12,453 nt of DNA from Desulfotignum sp. (lineage in GTDB: Bacteria > Desulfobacterota > Desulfobacteria > Desulfobacterales > Desulfobacteraceae), in the NCBI GenBank assembly GCA_011390695.1, contig JAABRW010000169.1:1-12453 (forward strand), read 5' to 3'. Each line of letters starts with the position of its first letter. Position 1 is the first letter of the stretch. Made by a program: the position numbers and the translations under genes. Positions 1-7,030 of the stretch are shown here, in pieces. The notes beneath the pieces are model-generated. The model saw only the letters and a program-made list of their open reading frames with translations. It did not search any database and was not told the DNA's origin.

Positions 1-381
1 GCGGTGCATTATCTGCTGGGTGCCCGGGAGATCGGGCCGGCCAGTCAGTGGATTTCCGAAAAAGATATCCCAGGCGGTGCCACCTTTTTCAGAGGGCCCC
101 ATGCGATTCCGGCTCAGATGATTGCCTCCCGGTTTGACGCAGATGTCAAAGGGTTCAAAAACCGGTGTGAACAATATGGGGGCAAGGTGCTGGATCTGGC
201 GGACGCCGCCTTTGTATTTTCCATCACCCCCCGGATACCGGTGGCGGTACTGTACTGGCAGGGAGATGATGAATTTCCCACCGAGGTAAAACTGCTGTTT
301 GACAAAACCATTGACCGCCACCTGGCATCAGATACTATTTATGCGCTGGCAGTGGGGGTTTGTGACCTGCTGGGAAGATAA
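1..381 (+). CDS. DUF3786 family protein, C-terminal part (5' end outside window)
   Basis: The reading frame is open from the first base, so the gene is cut by the window edge; about 126 residues are visible. I recognise DUF3786 from its conserved pattern: a YLLGA segment at the start, a short PGG element followed by FFRGPH, a middle GGKVLDLADAAF stretch, then PRIPVAVLYWQGDDEFP and LLFDKTIDRHL. No catalytic motif is known to me for this family, which occurs mainly in anaerobes (established knowledge), and its function is undescribed as far as I know. No signal peptide or membrane helix is visible in this part. The GTG at position 4 is only an internal valine codon, not a credible start. The gene ends 11 bases before pncB, and the pncB ribosome site overlaps its stop codon, so the two are probably co-transcribed. 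The family call is fairly secure; any link to NAD metabolism would be guesswork. Confidence 0.8.
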   Translation, partial: AVHYLLGAREIGPASQWISEKDIPGGATFFRGPHAIPAQMIASRFDADVKGFKNRCEQYGGKVLDLADAAFVFSITPRIPVAVLYWQGDDEFPTEVKLLFDKTIDRHLASDTIYALAVGVCDLLGR

Positions 382-392
382 GGAGATTTTTC

Positions 393-1799
393 ATGTTTGA
401 TTACACTGCAACATACACGGACCTTTATCAAATCACCATGTCTCAGGTCTATTTCCACAAAGGCTTACAGGATGAGACAGCCATATTTGATTATTTTTTC
501 AGAAAATTGCCCTTTGAAGGCGGATATGCTGTATTTGCCGGTCTTGAAGATTTGATTAAAACCATTGAAACCTTTCATTTTGATGAAAAAGATCTGAAAT
601 TTCTGCAGACCCAGGGAATGGACCAGGCCTTTCTGGATTATCTGAAAAGCTTTCATTTTCAGGGCAATATATATGCTTCCAGGGAGGGTGATCTGATTTT
701 TCCCAACCGCCCGGTGTTGAGCGTGGAGGCCCCGATCATAGAAACCCAGTTGCTTGAAACCCTGATTCTCAATATACTCAACTATCAGTCGCTGGTTGCC
801 ACCAAAGCAAGCCGCATGCGGCTTGCCGCCGGAGACCGCAAGCTGGTGGATTTCGGGTTGCGGCGGGCACCGGGAACCGGCGGATACTCCGCTGCAAGGG
901 CAGCCTTTATAGGGGGATTTGATGCCACCAGCAATGTACGCGCAGGCCGAGATTACGGCATACCCGTCTCAGGTACCATGGCCCATTCGTTCGTTCAAAG
1001 ATATGATAATGAAATATCCGCATTCAGGGACTTTGCGAAAGTGCGGCCCCATGACTGCGTACTGCTTGTTGATACTTACAACACACTGAAAAGCGGTGTT
1101 CCGAATGCTGTAAAAGTTGGCAAAGAGATGGAGAAAAACGGGAATCGGCTGAAAGGCATCCGGCTGGACAGTGGAGATCTTGCCTGGCTGGCCAGAGAGT
1201 CCCGTAAAATGCTCGATACTGCGGGATTACATTATGTCAAGATTGCCGCTTCCAATCAACTGGATGAAAACGTGATCAAAAGCCTGCTGAGCCAGAAGGC
1301 CCCTATTGATTTATTCGGGGTAGGCACCAACCTGGTAACAGGCCATCCGGATGCAGCTCTTGACGGGGTCTACAAACTTGCCCGTGTAAAGGATGAGCCA
1401 CGCCTCAAACTATCTGAAAGTATAGAAAAAATTAATCTTCCAGACAAAAAACAGGTTTACAGGCTCCTGTGTCCCGATGGTTCATTCTATGGGGGAGAAG
1501 CAGTTGCCGGTGCAGATGAAACAGGGTTTGACACCATGCATCACCCCACGGATCCACACAAATCCCTTTCCCTGAATGGATTTGTAAAAGAACCGCTTTT
1601 GGAAAAAATTATTGAAAACGGACAGCGCCTCACCACGCCCGGCAAACTGGATGAGATGGCAACTTTCAGCCGAAACCAGCTACATAGACTGCCCGAAGAA
1701 TTCAAAAGATTTGAAAACCCGCATATCTATAAAATCGGATTATCAACAAAATTAAAGGAAAATCGGGACCGGCTTGTCAGACAACACAGGACTGTGTAG
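393..1799 (+). CDS. pncB: Nicotinate phosphoribosyltransferase
   Basis: This cytoplasmic enzyme of the Preiss-Handler NAD salvage pathway joins nicotinate and PRPP to nicotinate mononucleotide, coupled to ATP hydrolysis. The 468-residue product has the expected family length. Visible hallmarks in order are TDLYQITM (residues 9-16), the phosphoribosyl-pocket DFGLRRAPGTGGYSAARA (153-170), GTMAHSFV (194-201) carrying the conserved histidine H198 that is phosphorylated in this family, IRLDSGDL (256-263) and FGVGTNLVT (308-316). The start ATG is preceded by AAGGAG at 380-385 with a 7-base spacer, which fixes it. It lies directly behind the DUF3786 gene. No terminator with a T-run follows on this strand. 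Codon use is moderately AT-rich toward the 3' end. Function is assigned with high confidence from the motifs; salvage from external nicotinate is inferred. Confidence 0.95.
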   Translation: MFDYTATYTDLYQITMSQVYFHKGLQDETAIFDYFFRKLPFEGGYAVFAGLEDLIKTIETFHFDEKDLKFLQTQGMDQAFLDYLKSFHFQGNIYASREGDLIFPNRPVLSVEAPIIETQLLETLILNILNYQSLVATKASRMRLAAGDRKLVDFGLRRAPGTGGYSAARAAFIGGFDATSNVRAGRDYGIPVSGTMAHSFVQRYDNEISAFRDFAKVRPHDCVLLVDTYNTLKSGVPNAVKVGKEMEKNGNRLKGIRLDSGDLAWLARESRKMLDTAGLHYVKIAASNQLDENVIKSLLSQKAPIDLFGVGTNLVTGHPDAALDGVYKLARVKDEPRLKLSESIEKINLPDKKQVYRLLCPDGSFYGGEAVAGADETGFDTMHHPTDPHKSLSLNGFVKEPLLEKIIENGQRLTTPGKLDEMATFSRNQLHRLPEEFKRFENPHIYKIGLSTKLKENRDRLVRQHRTV

Positions 1800-1820
1800 A
1801 AATACAGACCGTTTCATTAA

Positions 1821-1943
1821 TATGGCACCCATGGAAACATTTCAAAAACCCCCTGCATCAGGGGCTTGGAGCGGGTCTCCATCCAGAAAATCATCAAGCG
1901 CCTGAACCTGGATATTTCCGGTTTCAGGTACCAAAATAAATGA
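1821..1943 (+). other. Spacer after pncB with a protein-like 3' tail, possible gene remnant
   Basis: The 1800-2018 spacer contains no full gene. One frame is open from 1821 to a TGA at 1941-1943, and its last 26 codons (from 1863) read like an ordinary protein C-terminus, with the segment RVSIQKIIKRLNLDISGFRY. There is no ATG, GTG or TTG with a ribosome site in this frame, so it cannot be an intact gene. It may be the tail of a deleted gene, or chance. I do not recognise a family. Confidence 0.2.
1850..1864. other. Small GC-rich hairpin
   Basis: CCCCTG, a CAT loop, then CAGGGG form a perfect 6-bp stem. Read on the plus strand no T-run follows. Read on the minus strand it is followed by GTTTTTG, so it would terminate minus-strand transcripts better than pncB. 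It may still act as a 3' end structure for the pncB transcript. Confidence 0.35.
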
Positions 1944-1972
1944 TTGACGTATGATATGATTTACTCTATATT
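1944..1972 (+). promoter_or_regulatory. Sigma-70-type promoter for the MFS gene
   Basis: TTGACG at 1944-1949 and TATATT at 1967-1972 are separated by exactly 17 bases; each box matches the consensus at five of six positions. Transcription would start near 1979-1980, giving an untranslated leader of about 40 bases. This rules out the in-frame TTG at 1944 as the start of the downstream gene, because it lies in the -35 box. Confidence 0.75.
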
Positions 1973-2018
1973 CCCTGATTTTTTTAGAACATCTGTCATC
2001 CACAAGGAGCCAATGGCG

Positions 2019-3335
2019 ATGGTTGCCAACATAAGACCGTTTATTGCCCTGTATTCTGCAGTAACCCTGCTGATGATGGGGCTGGGGCTGCTCAATACTT
2101 ACCTGGGGTTCAGGCTTTCCATTGAAGGGGTTTCCACCCAGGTTACCGGTATGGTGCTGAGTGCCTATTTTGCAGGGCTGGTGGCCGGCACCGCCTGGTG
2201 CAAAAAAATCATCCGCAGTGTGGGCCATATCCGGGCGTTCTCCGTTTTTGCCGCTGTTACCACTGCGGTGGTGATGATTCATGGATTTTATACGTCTCCT
2301 CTTCTGTGGGCCGGGCTGCGGTTTGCCGCCGGCATATCCAATATGGGGCTGTTCATGGTCATCGAAAGCTGGCTCAATGAATGTGCTGATCCAAAAATCA
2401 GAGGGAGAATTTTTTCCATTTACATGATTGTGACCTATATGGGCAGCACGATAGGGCAGCAATTGCTGAACATCGGTGATGTTCACAGCCAGACCCTGTT
2501 TCTGGTGGCAGGGATGTTTGTGGTTTTGAGCACCATTCCGGTGGCTGTGACCCATACCATCCGTCCGAAACTGCCAAAAACAGAGCAGATTGCCATGAGA
2601 ACCATATTTAAAAAAGCCCCTATCGGGATCCTGGGCTGTTTTGTTTCCGGCATCCTCCACAGCGCCTTTTATGCCATGGGCCCGGTATTTGCCCACCAGA
2701 TCCATTTAACCGTGGCCCAGGTCTCCTGGTTCATGACCCTGACGGTCTTTGGCGGACTGGTGCTCCAGTGGCCGGTGGGCCTGATGTCGGACCGGCTTGA
2801 CCGGTCCCTGGTGCTGCCCGGCCTGGGCATTATCCTGGCGGTGATTTCCATGGTGATCCTGTTGTCATCCCGGTATTCTCTGGCCATGCTTCTGGGGGCC
2901 ACCGCCCTGTTCGGCGGGGTGTTTTTTGCCATTTATCCTGTGGCAGTGGCCAGGACCCATGATATATTCGACGCCCAGGACGTGGTCAAGGTCAGTTCCG
3001 TATTGCTGCTGTGCTACGGCATCGGCGCAATGTTCGGCCCGGTTCTGTCTTCTTCGGTCATGACCCTGTCCAGAACCCCCTATGGGCTGTATTTTTATAT
3101 GATCACCATCAGCGGCCTGTATGCTGTTGTGACCCTGCTGCTGCGCCGCAAAGAATCTGTGCGCATTGTGCCGGTGGAAGACCAGGTGGATTTTGTTATC
3201 ATGGAAAGCACTTCTGCGGTGGCCATGCATATGGATCCCCGTCTGGAAACTGAAGAAGAAGCATCAGCGGCGGCGGCGGCCGCGGAAGAAGAAAAAGGCC
3301 CCGAACCTGCCTCATCCGGCCCGGCCGGGGTTTAG
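2019..3335 (+). CDS. MFS transporter, YcaD-like, with acidic/alanine C-terminal tail
   Basis: This inner-membrane permease of about 12 helices belongs to the major facilitator superfamily; the substrate cannot be read from sequence. Support comes from hydrophobic segments spread from residue 8 to 376, a YcaD-type ESWLN motif (116-120) at the end of helix 4, RGRIFSIYMIVTYMG in the following region, and the MFS loop motif WPVGLMSDRLDRS (251-263) between helices 8 and 9. Length to the last helix is normal. AAGGAG at 2004-2009 sits 9 bases before ATG 2019 but only 3 before ATG 2013, so 2019 is preferred; the two differ by two residues. After helix 12 there is a 60-residue cytoplasmic tail ending in a Glu/Ala-rich low-complexity run encoded by GCG-type repeats, unusual for the family. 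Its own promoter lies upstream, and csaA follows 75 bases later. Confidence 0.88.
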   Translation: MVANIRPFIALYSAVTLLMMGLGLLNTYLGFRLSIEGVSTQVTGMVLSAYFAGLVAGTAWCKKIIRSVGHIRAFSVFAAVTTAVVMIHGFYTSPLLWAGLRFAAGISNMGLFMVIESWLNECADPKIRGRIFSIYMIVTYMGSTIGQQLLNIGDVHSQTLFLVAGMFVVLSTIPVAVTHTIRPKLPKTEQIAMRTIFKKAPIGILGCFVSGILHSAFYAMGPVFAHQIHLTVAQVSWFMTLTVFGGLVLQWPVGLMSDRLDRSLVLPGLGIILAVISMVILLSSRYSLAMLLGATALFGGVFFAIYPVAVARTHDIFDAQDVVKVSSVLLLCYGIGAMFGPVLSSSVMTLSRTPYGLYFYMITISGLYAVVTLLLRRKESVRIVPVEDQVDFVIMESTSAVAMHMDPRLETEEEASAAAAAAEEEKGPEPASSGPAGV

Positions 3336-3410
3336 CCTGCCCACCGGCGGAAGATGGCATGGGATGAATATTCACCTGTAACGGCCGTAACCTTAGAAGA
3401 GGAGATACGC

Positions 3411-3749
3411 ATGTATCCCATTGAATGGAACGATTTTCAAAAAGTTGACATCAGGGTGGGAACCATCATTGCGGTGGAAGCGTTTCCTGAGGCAAAAAAG
3501 CCGGCGTTCAAGCTGCAGGTGGATTTTGGAGATGAACTGGGTATCAGAAAATCCAGTGCACAGATCACTGACCTCTACGATATCAGCTCACTGCTGGGAA
3601 AACAGGTGGTGGCTGTGGTCAATTTTTCTCCCAAACAGATCGGCCCGTTCCTGTCAGAGTGCCTGGTCACCGGATTTCACAGAGAAGACGGGGCTGTTGT
3701 GCTGGCTGTCCCCGACGGCAAGGTCCCTGACGGCACACGGCTGGCCTAG
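3411..3749 (+). CDS. csaA: CsaA-type tRNA-binding-domain protein
   Basis: This is a 112-residue protein of the single-domain CsaA family: an OB-fold related to the EMAP/Arc1p tRNA-binding domain, described in Bacillus as an export-related chaperone acting in the cytoplasm. The sequence matches the family end to end: DIRVGTI near residue 11, [16 protein letters not shown], the strongly conserved SSAQIT, then [12 protein letters not shown] and a closing [13 protein letters not shown]. The start ATG has GAGGAG at 3399-3404 with a 6-base spacer. The gene lies 75 bases behind the MFS gene on the same strand with no clear promoter between, so read-through is likely. It converges with the universal stress protein gene 29 bases away. 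Family identity is secure; the cellular role (chaperone or tRNA binding) is transferred from relatives. Confidence 0.93.
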   Translation: MYPIEWNDFQKVDIRVGTIIAVEAFPEAKKPAFKLQVDFGDELGIRKSSAQITDLYDISSLLGKQVVAVVNFSPKQIGPFLSECLVTGFHREDGAVVLAVPDGKVPDGTRLA

Positions 3750-3768
3750 AAAATATGTCATGTGTAAG

Positions 3769-3803
3769 CCATCTGCAGTTACTGCACCACCCAGATGGTG
3801 CAG
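3769..3803. other. Two mutually exclusive hairpins between convergent genes
   Basis: CCATCTG (3769-3775) can pair with CAGATGG (3792-3798), while CTGCACCA (3782-3789) can pair with TGGTGCAG (3796-3803). The two stems share bases, so only one can form. They sit at the junction of the csaA and universal stress protein 3' ends. Neither is followed by a T-run, so a classical terminator is not shown. Confidence 0.35.
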
Positions 3804-4270
3804 TCGCTGCCTGAATGGATAATTCTGTTGGATACACTGCCAAACATGAATTCCTCGGCTTTGGAAACCCCTCTGCGGCCGATAACCACAGTACCGAAAT
3901 CCTCTTCTTTTGCCTTGTGCAGGATATCCAGCGCTATACTCGTTCCCCGGCTGCAATATCCGGGTTCTCCCGGCAGAGGAGAATGGCAGTTTTCAATATA
4001 GTCTGTGTGTATCATGTTTTCTGAAATACCCTGTTCTGCGAGCATTTTCTTTCCATCAGACAGAAAGGACAGAAGCTCTTCCCGTTTTTCGGCACAGGCT
4101 TTTTTCCAGGCAGCATCATCGGCAAAAAAGTCACGGTCCGGCAGATGCTCTATTGATAGCAGCTTGATGGTATACTGGCCGCAGCCCCTGAGAATATCAG
4201 ACACATAATCTATAGAGCGCCTGGAATTTTCAGACCCATCCACAGCGATGAGAATTTTATTTGCCTCCAT
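3779..4270 (-). CDS. Universal stress protein, UspA family, ATP-binding type
   Basis: This cytoplasmic nucleotide-binding stress protein has 163 residues in a single Usp domain of usual size. It opens with KILIAVDGSENSRRSIDYV (first strand and the conserved aspartate) and closes with the ATP-binding signature G-x2-G-x9-G-S, seen as GRRGVSKAEEFMFGS, followed by the terminal strand CTIWVVQ. Full conservation of that signature places it with the ATP-binding (MJ0577-like) rather than the UspA-like non-binding branch (established family knowledge). The in-frame GTG at 4282 is possible, but GGAGG at 4276-4280 lies 5 bases before ATG 4270, so that start was chosen. It lies 74 bases downstream of the kinase-like gene on the same strand with no convincing promoter between. 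Co-expression with the kinase-like protein is inferred; which stress it answers to is unknown. Confidence 0.93.
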   Translation of the reverse strand: MEANKILIAVDGSENSRRSIDYVSDILRGCGQYTIKLLSIEHLPDRDFFADDAAWKKACAEKREELLSFLSDGKKMLAEQGISENMIHTDYIENCHSPLPGEPGYCSRGTSIALDILHKAKEEDFGTVVIGRRGVSKAEEFMFGSVSNRIIHSGSDCTIWVVQ

Positions 4271-4344
4271 ATTTACCTCCACAAAAAATTATTGTGTTGC
4301 ATAGTCCTTACGCACCCGGCTAAAACAACATTTCAGCAGATACG

Positions 4345-5304
4345 TCAACCTAACTGTTTCAGACAGGGACGCAGGTCGTCGATAAACTCATCCAAAGATT
4401 CATAATAGACCCTGGTGCCGGATGAAAAGTGCATGAGTACCCGGTTCAACTCCTCGGGAATATAGGGAAAAATTTTATGCAGATTGGCCAGCCTGTTTTT
4501 GAATACCAGCAGAAAATCTTCTTGTTTTATATCGGGTGCATCCCTGTCGTTGCCACACATCTGCTTTATTTCTTTGGGAGAATAAAACCCCTTGCCAACA
4601 ATGTATAAAAGCAGTCCGCCAAGGCCGAAAATGTCCAGGCCAAAGGGGTTTTCATGAAAATCGAATGTATAGTCAAAATCTATCCACACATAATCACCGC
4701 TGCCGTGTTCCACCCAGAGGTGATCCCGCCTGATATCTCCGTGTTTTTCTCCTTTGGCATGTAAATATTGGATTGCCTGGCATGCGACAATGAATTTTTT
4801 TAAAATTTCGGGCAGATACGTCTGAAAATAGGTTTTGTGATCCAGATCCAGTTCATATATCCAGTTGTCCAGCCGTTTGCCTTTTATAATATCCAGCACA
4901 CGAATATTATTGCCCTTTTCATCTTCTGCGGAAAATCCCTGCATGAACCGGGAATCTTTGCGCACAAGGTCGAGAATACGGGCCTCCTTCCGGGGGCTTC
5001 GGTAACACAGAATTTTCAGTTCACCCATCTGGAGGGTGAATTTTTCATGAAAAACAAGCTTGAGCAGCCGGCGTTCTCCTGATTCAAGATGCCTGCAGCG
5101 CTTGACCCAGTACTTGGGATCCTCAATACCGTAACTTCTTTCCACTTCATCGCGCAAAACCAGATAATGCTGCTGGTCAAGCACAATCACATCTCCGCCG
5201 GTGATACGCATGAAATCACTGGTATCTGTATACACTTTACCGTATCTGCCCATGTATGAATTCGGTTGGAACCGATCCAGAATCTGCTTGACGCTTTCGG
5301 ACAT
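4345..5304 (-). CDS. Atypical protein-kinase-like protein (HGD catalytic loop)
   Basis: The 319-residue product has a eukaryotic-like kinase fold pattern after a 75-residue N-terminal part I do not recognise. Candidate landmarks are K82 in RLLKLVF (ATP-anchoring lysine), E107 in a following helix, then LHAKGEKHGDIRRDH (residues 181-195) as catalytic loop with H188-G189-D190, IDFD (208-211) at the metal-binding position, and DIFGLGGLLLYIV (224-236) as the helix-F region. The usual HRD is HGD, the usual asparagine five residues after the catalytic Asp is a histidine (H195), and DFG is DFD. HGD and IDFD also occur in aminoglycoside- and LPS-kinase-like enzymes, so the substrate may be protein or small molecule. 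GAGG at 5310-5313 lies 5 bases before ATG 5304, better than the GTG at 5310. No membrane helix is visible. It is divergent from the phospholipase D gene and upstream of the stress protein gene. Confidence 0.75.
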   Translation of the reverse strand: MSESVKQILDRFQPNSYMGRYGKVYTDTSDFMRITGGDVIVLDQQHYLVLRDEVERSYGIEDPKYWVKRCRHLESGERRLLKLVFHEKFTLQMGELKILCYRSPRKEARILDLVRKDSRFMQGFSAEDEKGNNIRVLDIIKGKRLDNWIYELDLDHKTYFQTYLPEILKKFIVACQAIQYLHAKGEKHGDIRRDHLWVEHGSGDYVWIDFDYTFDFHENPFGLDIFGLGGLLLYIVGKGFYSPKEIKQMCGNDRDAPDIKQEDFLLVFKNRLANLHKIFPYIPEELNRVLMHFSSGTRVYYESLDEFIDDLRPCLKQLG

Positions 5305-5452
5305 ATCCACCTCTGAAAAACCTGCCTGCGTTTATGTCTTTTCTAAATTTGTCATGGTATTGCCGCCCCGGACGTTGCATAAATTGAATTTGTCTTGAAA
5401 AAACCCAGGGTAACTCGTACATATACTTAACATGAATGGCAGGGGAATTCAA

Positions 5453-5457
5453 AGGAG
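5453..5457 (+). promoter_or_regulatory. Ribosome-binding site upstream of the phospholipase D gene, not matched to an ATG
   Basis: AGGAG (within AAAGGAG) is the only good Shine-Dalgarno site near the 5' end of this gene. The ATG at 5460 lies 2 bases away and is in the wrong frame. In the correct frame, an ATT codon at 5465 lies 7 bases away. The in-frame ATGs at 5432 and 5525 have no site of their own. Confidence 0.4.
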
Positions 5458-5524
5458 AAATGGTATTCAACCCGAGGGAAAAAACAAAGAAACAGCAGCA
5501 AAAATTTTGCCGGCAAAAAAATTT

Positions 5525-6916
5525 ATGCGACATTGCCATGCCAAGTTTTTTTTCATTGTATGTGCGTTTGCCTTTGCAATACACGGGTGCGCAGGTTTTC
5601 CGGAAAAAACGAAAATAACCCCTGTTGCGCCGGCAGAAGAACCGCCCTTCATAATGGGGGCCCAAAAACCGTTTTCCAAAGAAAAAAGCCGGGCTGTAAT
5701 CGACTGTTTTCAGCAACAGGTCGGACCCACCGACATTCTATCACACCATATCCGGTCTATGGATAAGATTTCAAAAAGCCCCTTCATTTACGGCAACACG
5801 GTTACCCTGCTGCGTGACGGCCCGGCAACCCTTGCTTCAATGAAAGAAGCCATCCGCAATGCCAGGGACCATATTCACCTGGAAATATTTATTTTCCGCG
5901 ATGACGAAGTGGGACGTCCCCTTGCTGACCTTTTGATTGAAAAGCAGGCCCAGGGTGTGCAGGTAAGATTAATCTATGATGGCTTTGGTTCGCGAAAGAC
6001 TCCAAAACAGTTTTTTGAGCGCATGCGCGCGGCCGGTATTGCATTATATGAATTCAATCCATTCTGCCTGCTGGATGTGACAGGTAAATGGAAGCCGCAT
6101 AACAGAGACCACCGGAAAATAATTGTGGTGGACGGAAAAACCGCTTTTACCGGGGGTATCAATTTTTATCATGTGTATGCAAAAAGTCCGGATGCCGCAT
6201 CTTCAGGAGACGATGAAGAAACATTGTTCTGGCGGGATACCCAGATCAAAATTCAAGGTCCTGCAGTGGCCGAGTTCCAGAAACTTTTTGTGGAAACCTG
6301 GATCCAGGGAAAAAAAGAAAATATTATGCTGCAGCCAAATTTATTCCCCCGTCTCGATGAAAAAGGAAACACCCTTATCCGGATAATTTCCAGCTCGCCT
6401 GAACAGCGTATTCCCCATATCTACGCAGCCTATCTTTCAGCAATTTTGCATGCCCGAAAATCCATTTATATCTCCCAGGCATATTTCATTCCCAATACGG
6501 ATTTGCTTGATGCCCTTTCCCATGCGGTCCAGAAAGGTGTTGATGTCCAGATCATTGTACCCGGGGAAAGCGATTTCTGGATGCCGGTTTATGCCGGGCA
6601 GGCATACTACAGCCGATTATTAAAGTCCGGTGTACGGCTTCATGAGATGAAAAGTGCGGTGCTTCATTCAAAAACCATCGTCATTGACGGTGTCTGGTCC
6701 ATGGTGGGATCGAGCAATATGGATCCTCTCAGCTTTCTGCATATCACCGAAGCCAATGCCGTGATTCTCAGTACTGCTTTTGCAAAAAAAATGGAAGATA
6801 TGTTCAAAGAAGATCTTTCAAAATCAAAGGAAATTTTTCTGAAGCAATGGCAACAGCGTCCATGGAAGAATCGTTTTCTGGAAAAAATTGCCCGGATATT
6901 TGATTACTGGTTGTAA
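5525..6916 (+). CDS. Phospholipase D / cardiolipin synthase family, predicted lipoprotein
   Basis: This envelope enzyme of the two-HKD phospholipase D superfamily is most like cardiolipin synthases, which condense two phosphatidylglycerols. From ATG 5525 it has 463 residues. It begins with a short lipoprotein signal peptide: MRHCHAK, a hydrophobic stretch FFFIVCAFAFAI, and a lipobox ending IHGC with Cys22 as the predicted lipidated residue. Catalytic motif 1 is H196-R-K198 ending at D203, followed by GGINF; motif 2 is H381-S-K383 ending at D388, followed by GSSNMD. Both are intact. Usual Cls proteins have N-terminal membrane helices instead. The start is uncertain: ATG 5432 adds 31 residues, and an ATT at 5465 is the codon properly spaced from AGGAG. 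A TATACT at 5422-5427 could be a -10 box, which would exclude 5432, but no good -35 box pairs with it. The yqhA-like gene follows on the same strand. Confidence 0.88.
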   Translation: MRHCHAKFFFIVCAFAFAIHGCAGFPEKTKITPVAPAEEPPFIMGAQKPFSKEKSRAVIDCFQQQVGPTDILSHHIRSMDKISKSPFIYGNTVTLLRDGPATLASMKEAIRNARDHIHLEIFIFRDDEVGRPLADLLIEKQAQGVQVRLIYDGFGSRKTPKQFFERMRAAGIALYEFNPFCLLDVTGKWKPHNRDHRKIIVVDGKTAFTGGINFYHVYAKSPDAASSGDDEETLFWRDTQIKIQGPAVAEFQKLFVETWIQGKKENIMLQPNLFPRLDEKGNTLIRIISSSPEQRIPHIYAAYLSAILHARKSIYISQAYFIPNTDLLDALSHAVQKGVDVQIIVPGESDFWMPVYAGQAYYSRLLKSGVRLHEMKSAVLHSKTIVIDGVWSMVGSSNMDPLSFLHITEANAVILSTAFAKKMEDMFKEDLSKSKEIFLKQWQQRPWKNRFLEKIARIFDYWL

Positions 6917-7016
6917 CATCTCTGGCTGTACCTGAAATCTTTTTTTAAAATGGGTATTTTCCCCGATTCTTTTAAACGCCCGATTACGATAAAAATTAAG
7001 ATACCATACACAGCCA

Positions 7017-7023
7017 AAGGAGG
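7017..7023 (+). promoter_or_regulatory. Strong ribosome-binding site that points to an ATC start
   Basis: AAGGAGG is a full-length Shine-Dalgarno match. Seven bases later, in the frame of the UPF0114 gene, stands ATC (7031-7033). No ATG, GTG or TTG lies at a usable distance in this frame. It therefore decides the start proposed for the next gene. Confidence 0.7.
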
Positions 7024-7030
7024 AAGGACA

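Noticed and set aside
1944..2018. TTG start at 1944 for the MFS transporter, adding 25 residues
   Set aside because: The codon lies in the -35 box of the promoter and would be upstream of the transcription start; a proper ribosome site precedes ATG 2019.
1842..2705. Minus-strand open frame of 287 codons opposite the MFS gene
   Set aside because: The translation is rich in His, Gln, Gly and Asn without hydrophobic core pattern, typical of antisense to a membrane protein gene.
4305..4348. Possible minus-strand promoter (TTGACG overlapping the kinase-like stop) for the Usp gene
   Set aside because: At 16-18 bases from TTGACG there is no acceptable -10 box, so a separate Usp promoter is not supported.
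5460..5618. Short plus-strand frame starting 2 bases after AAAGGAG
   Set aside because: Spacing is too short, the 52-codon product is Lys/Gln-rich with no recognisable feature, and it overlaps the lipoprotein signal peptide frame.
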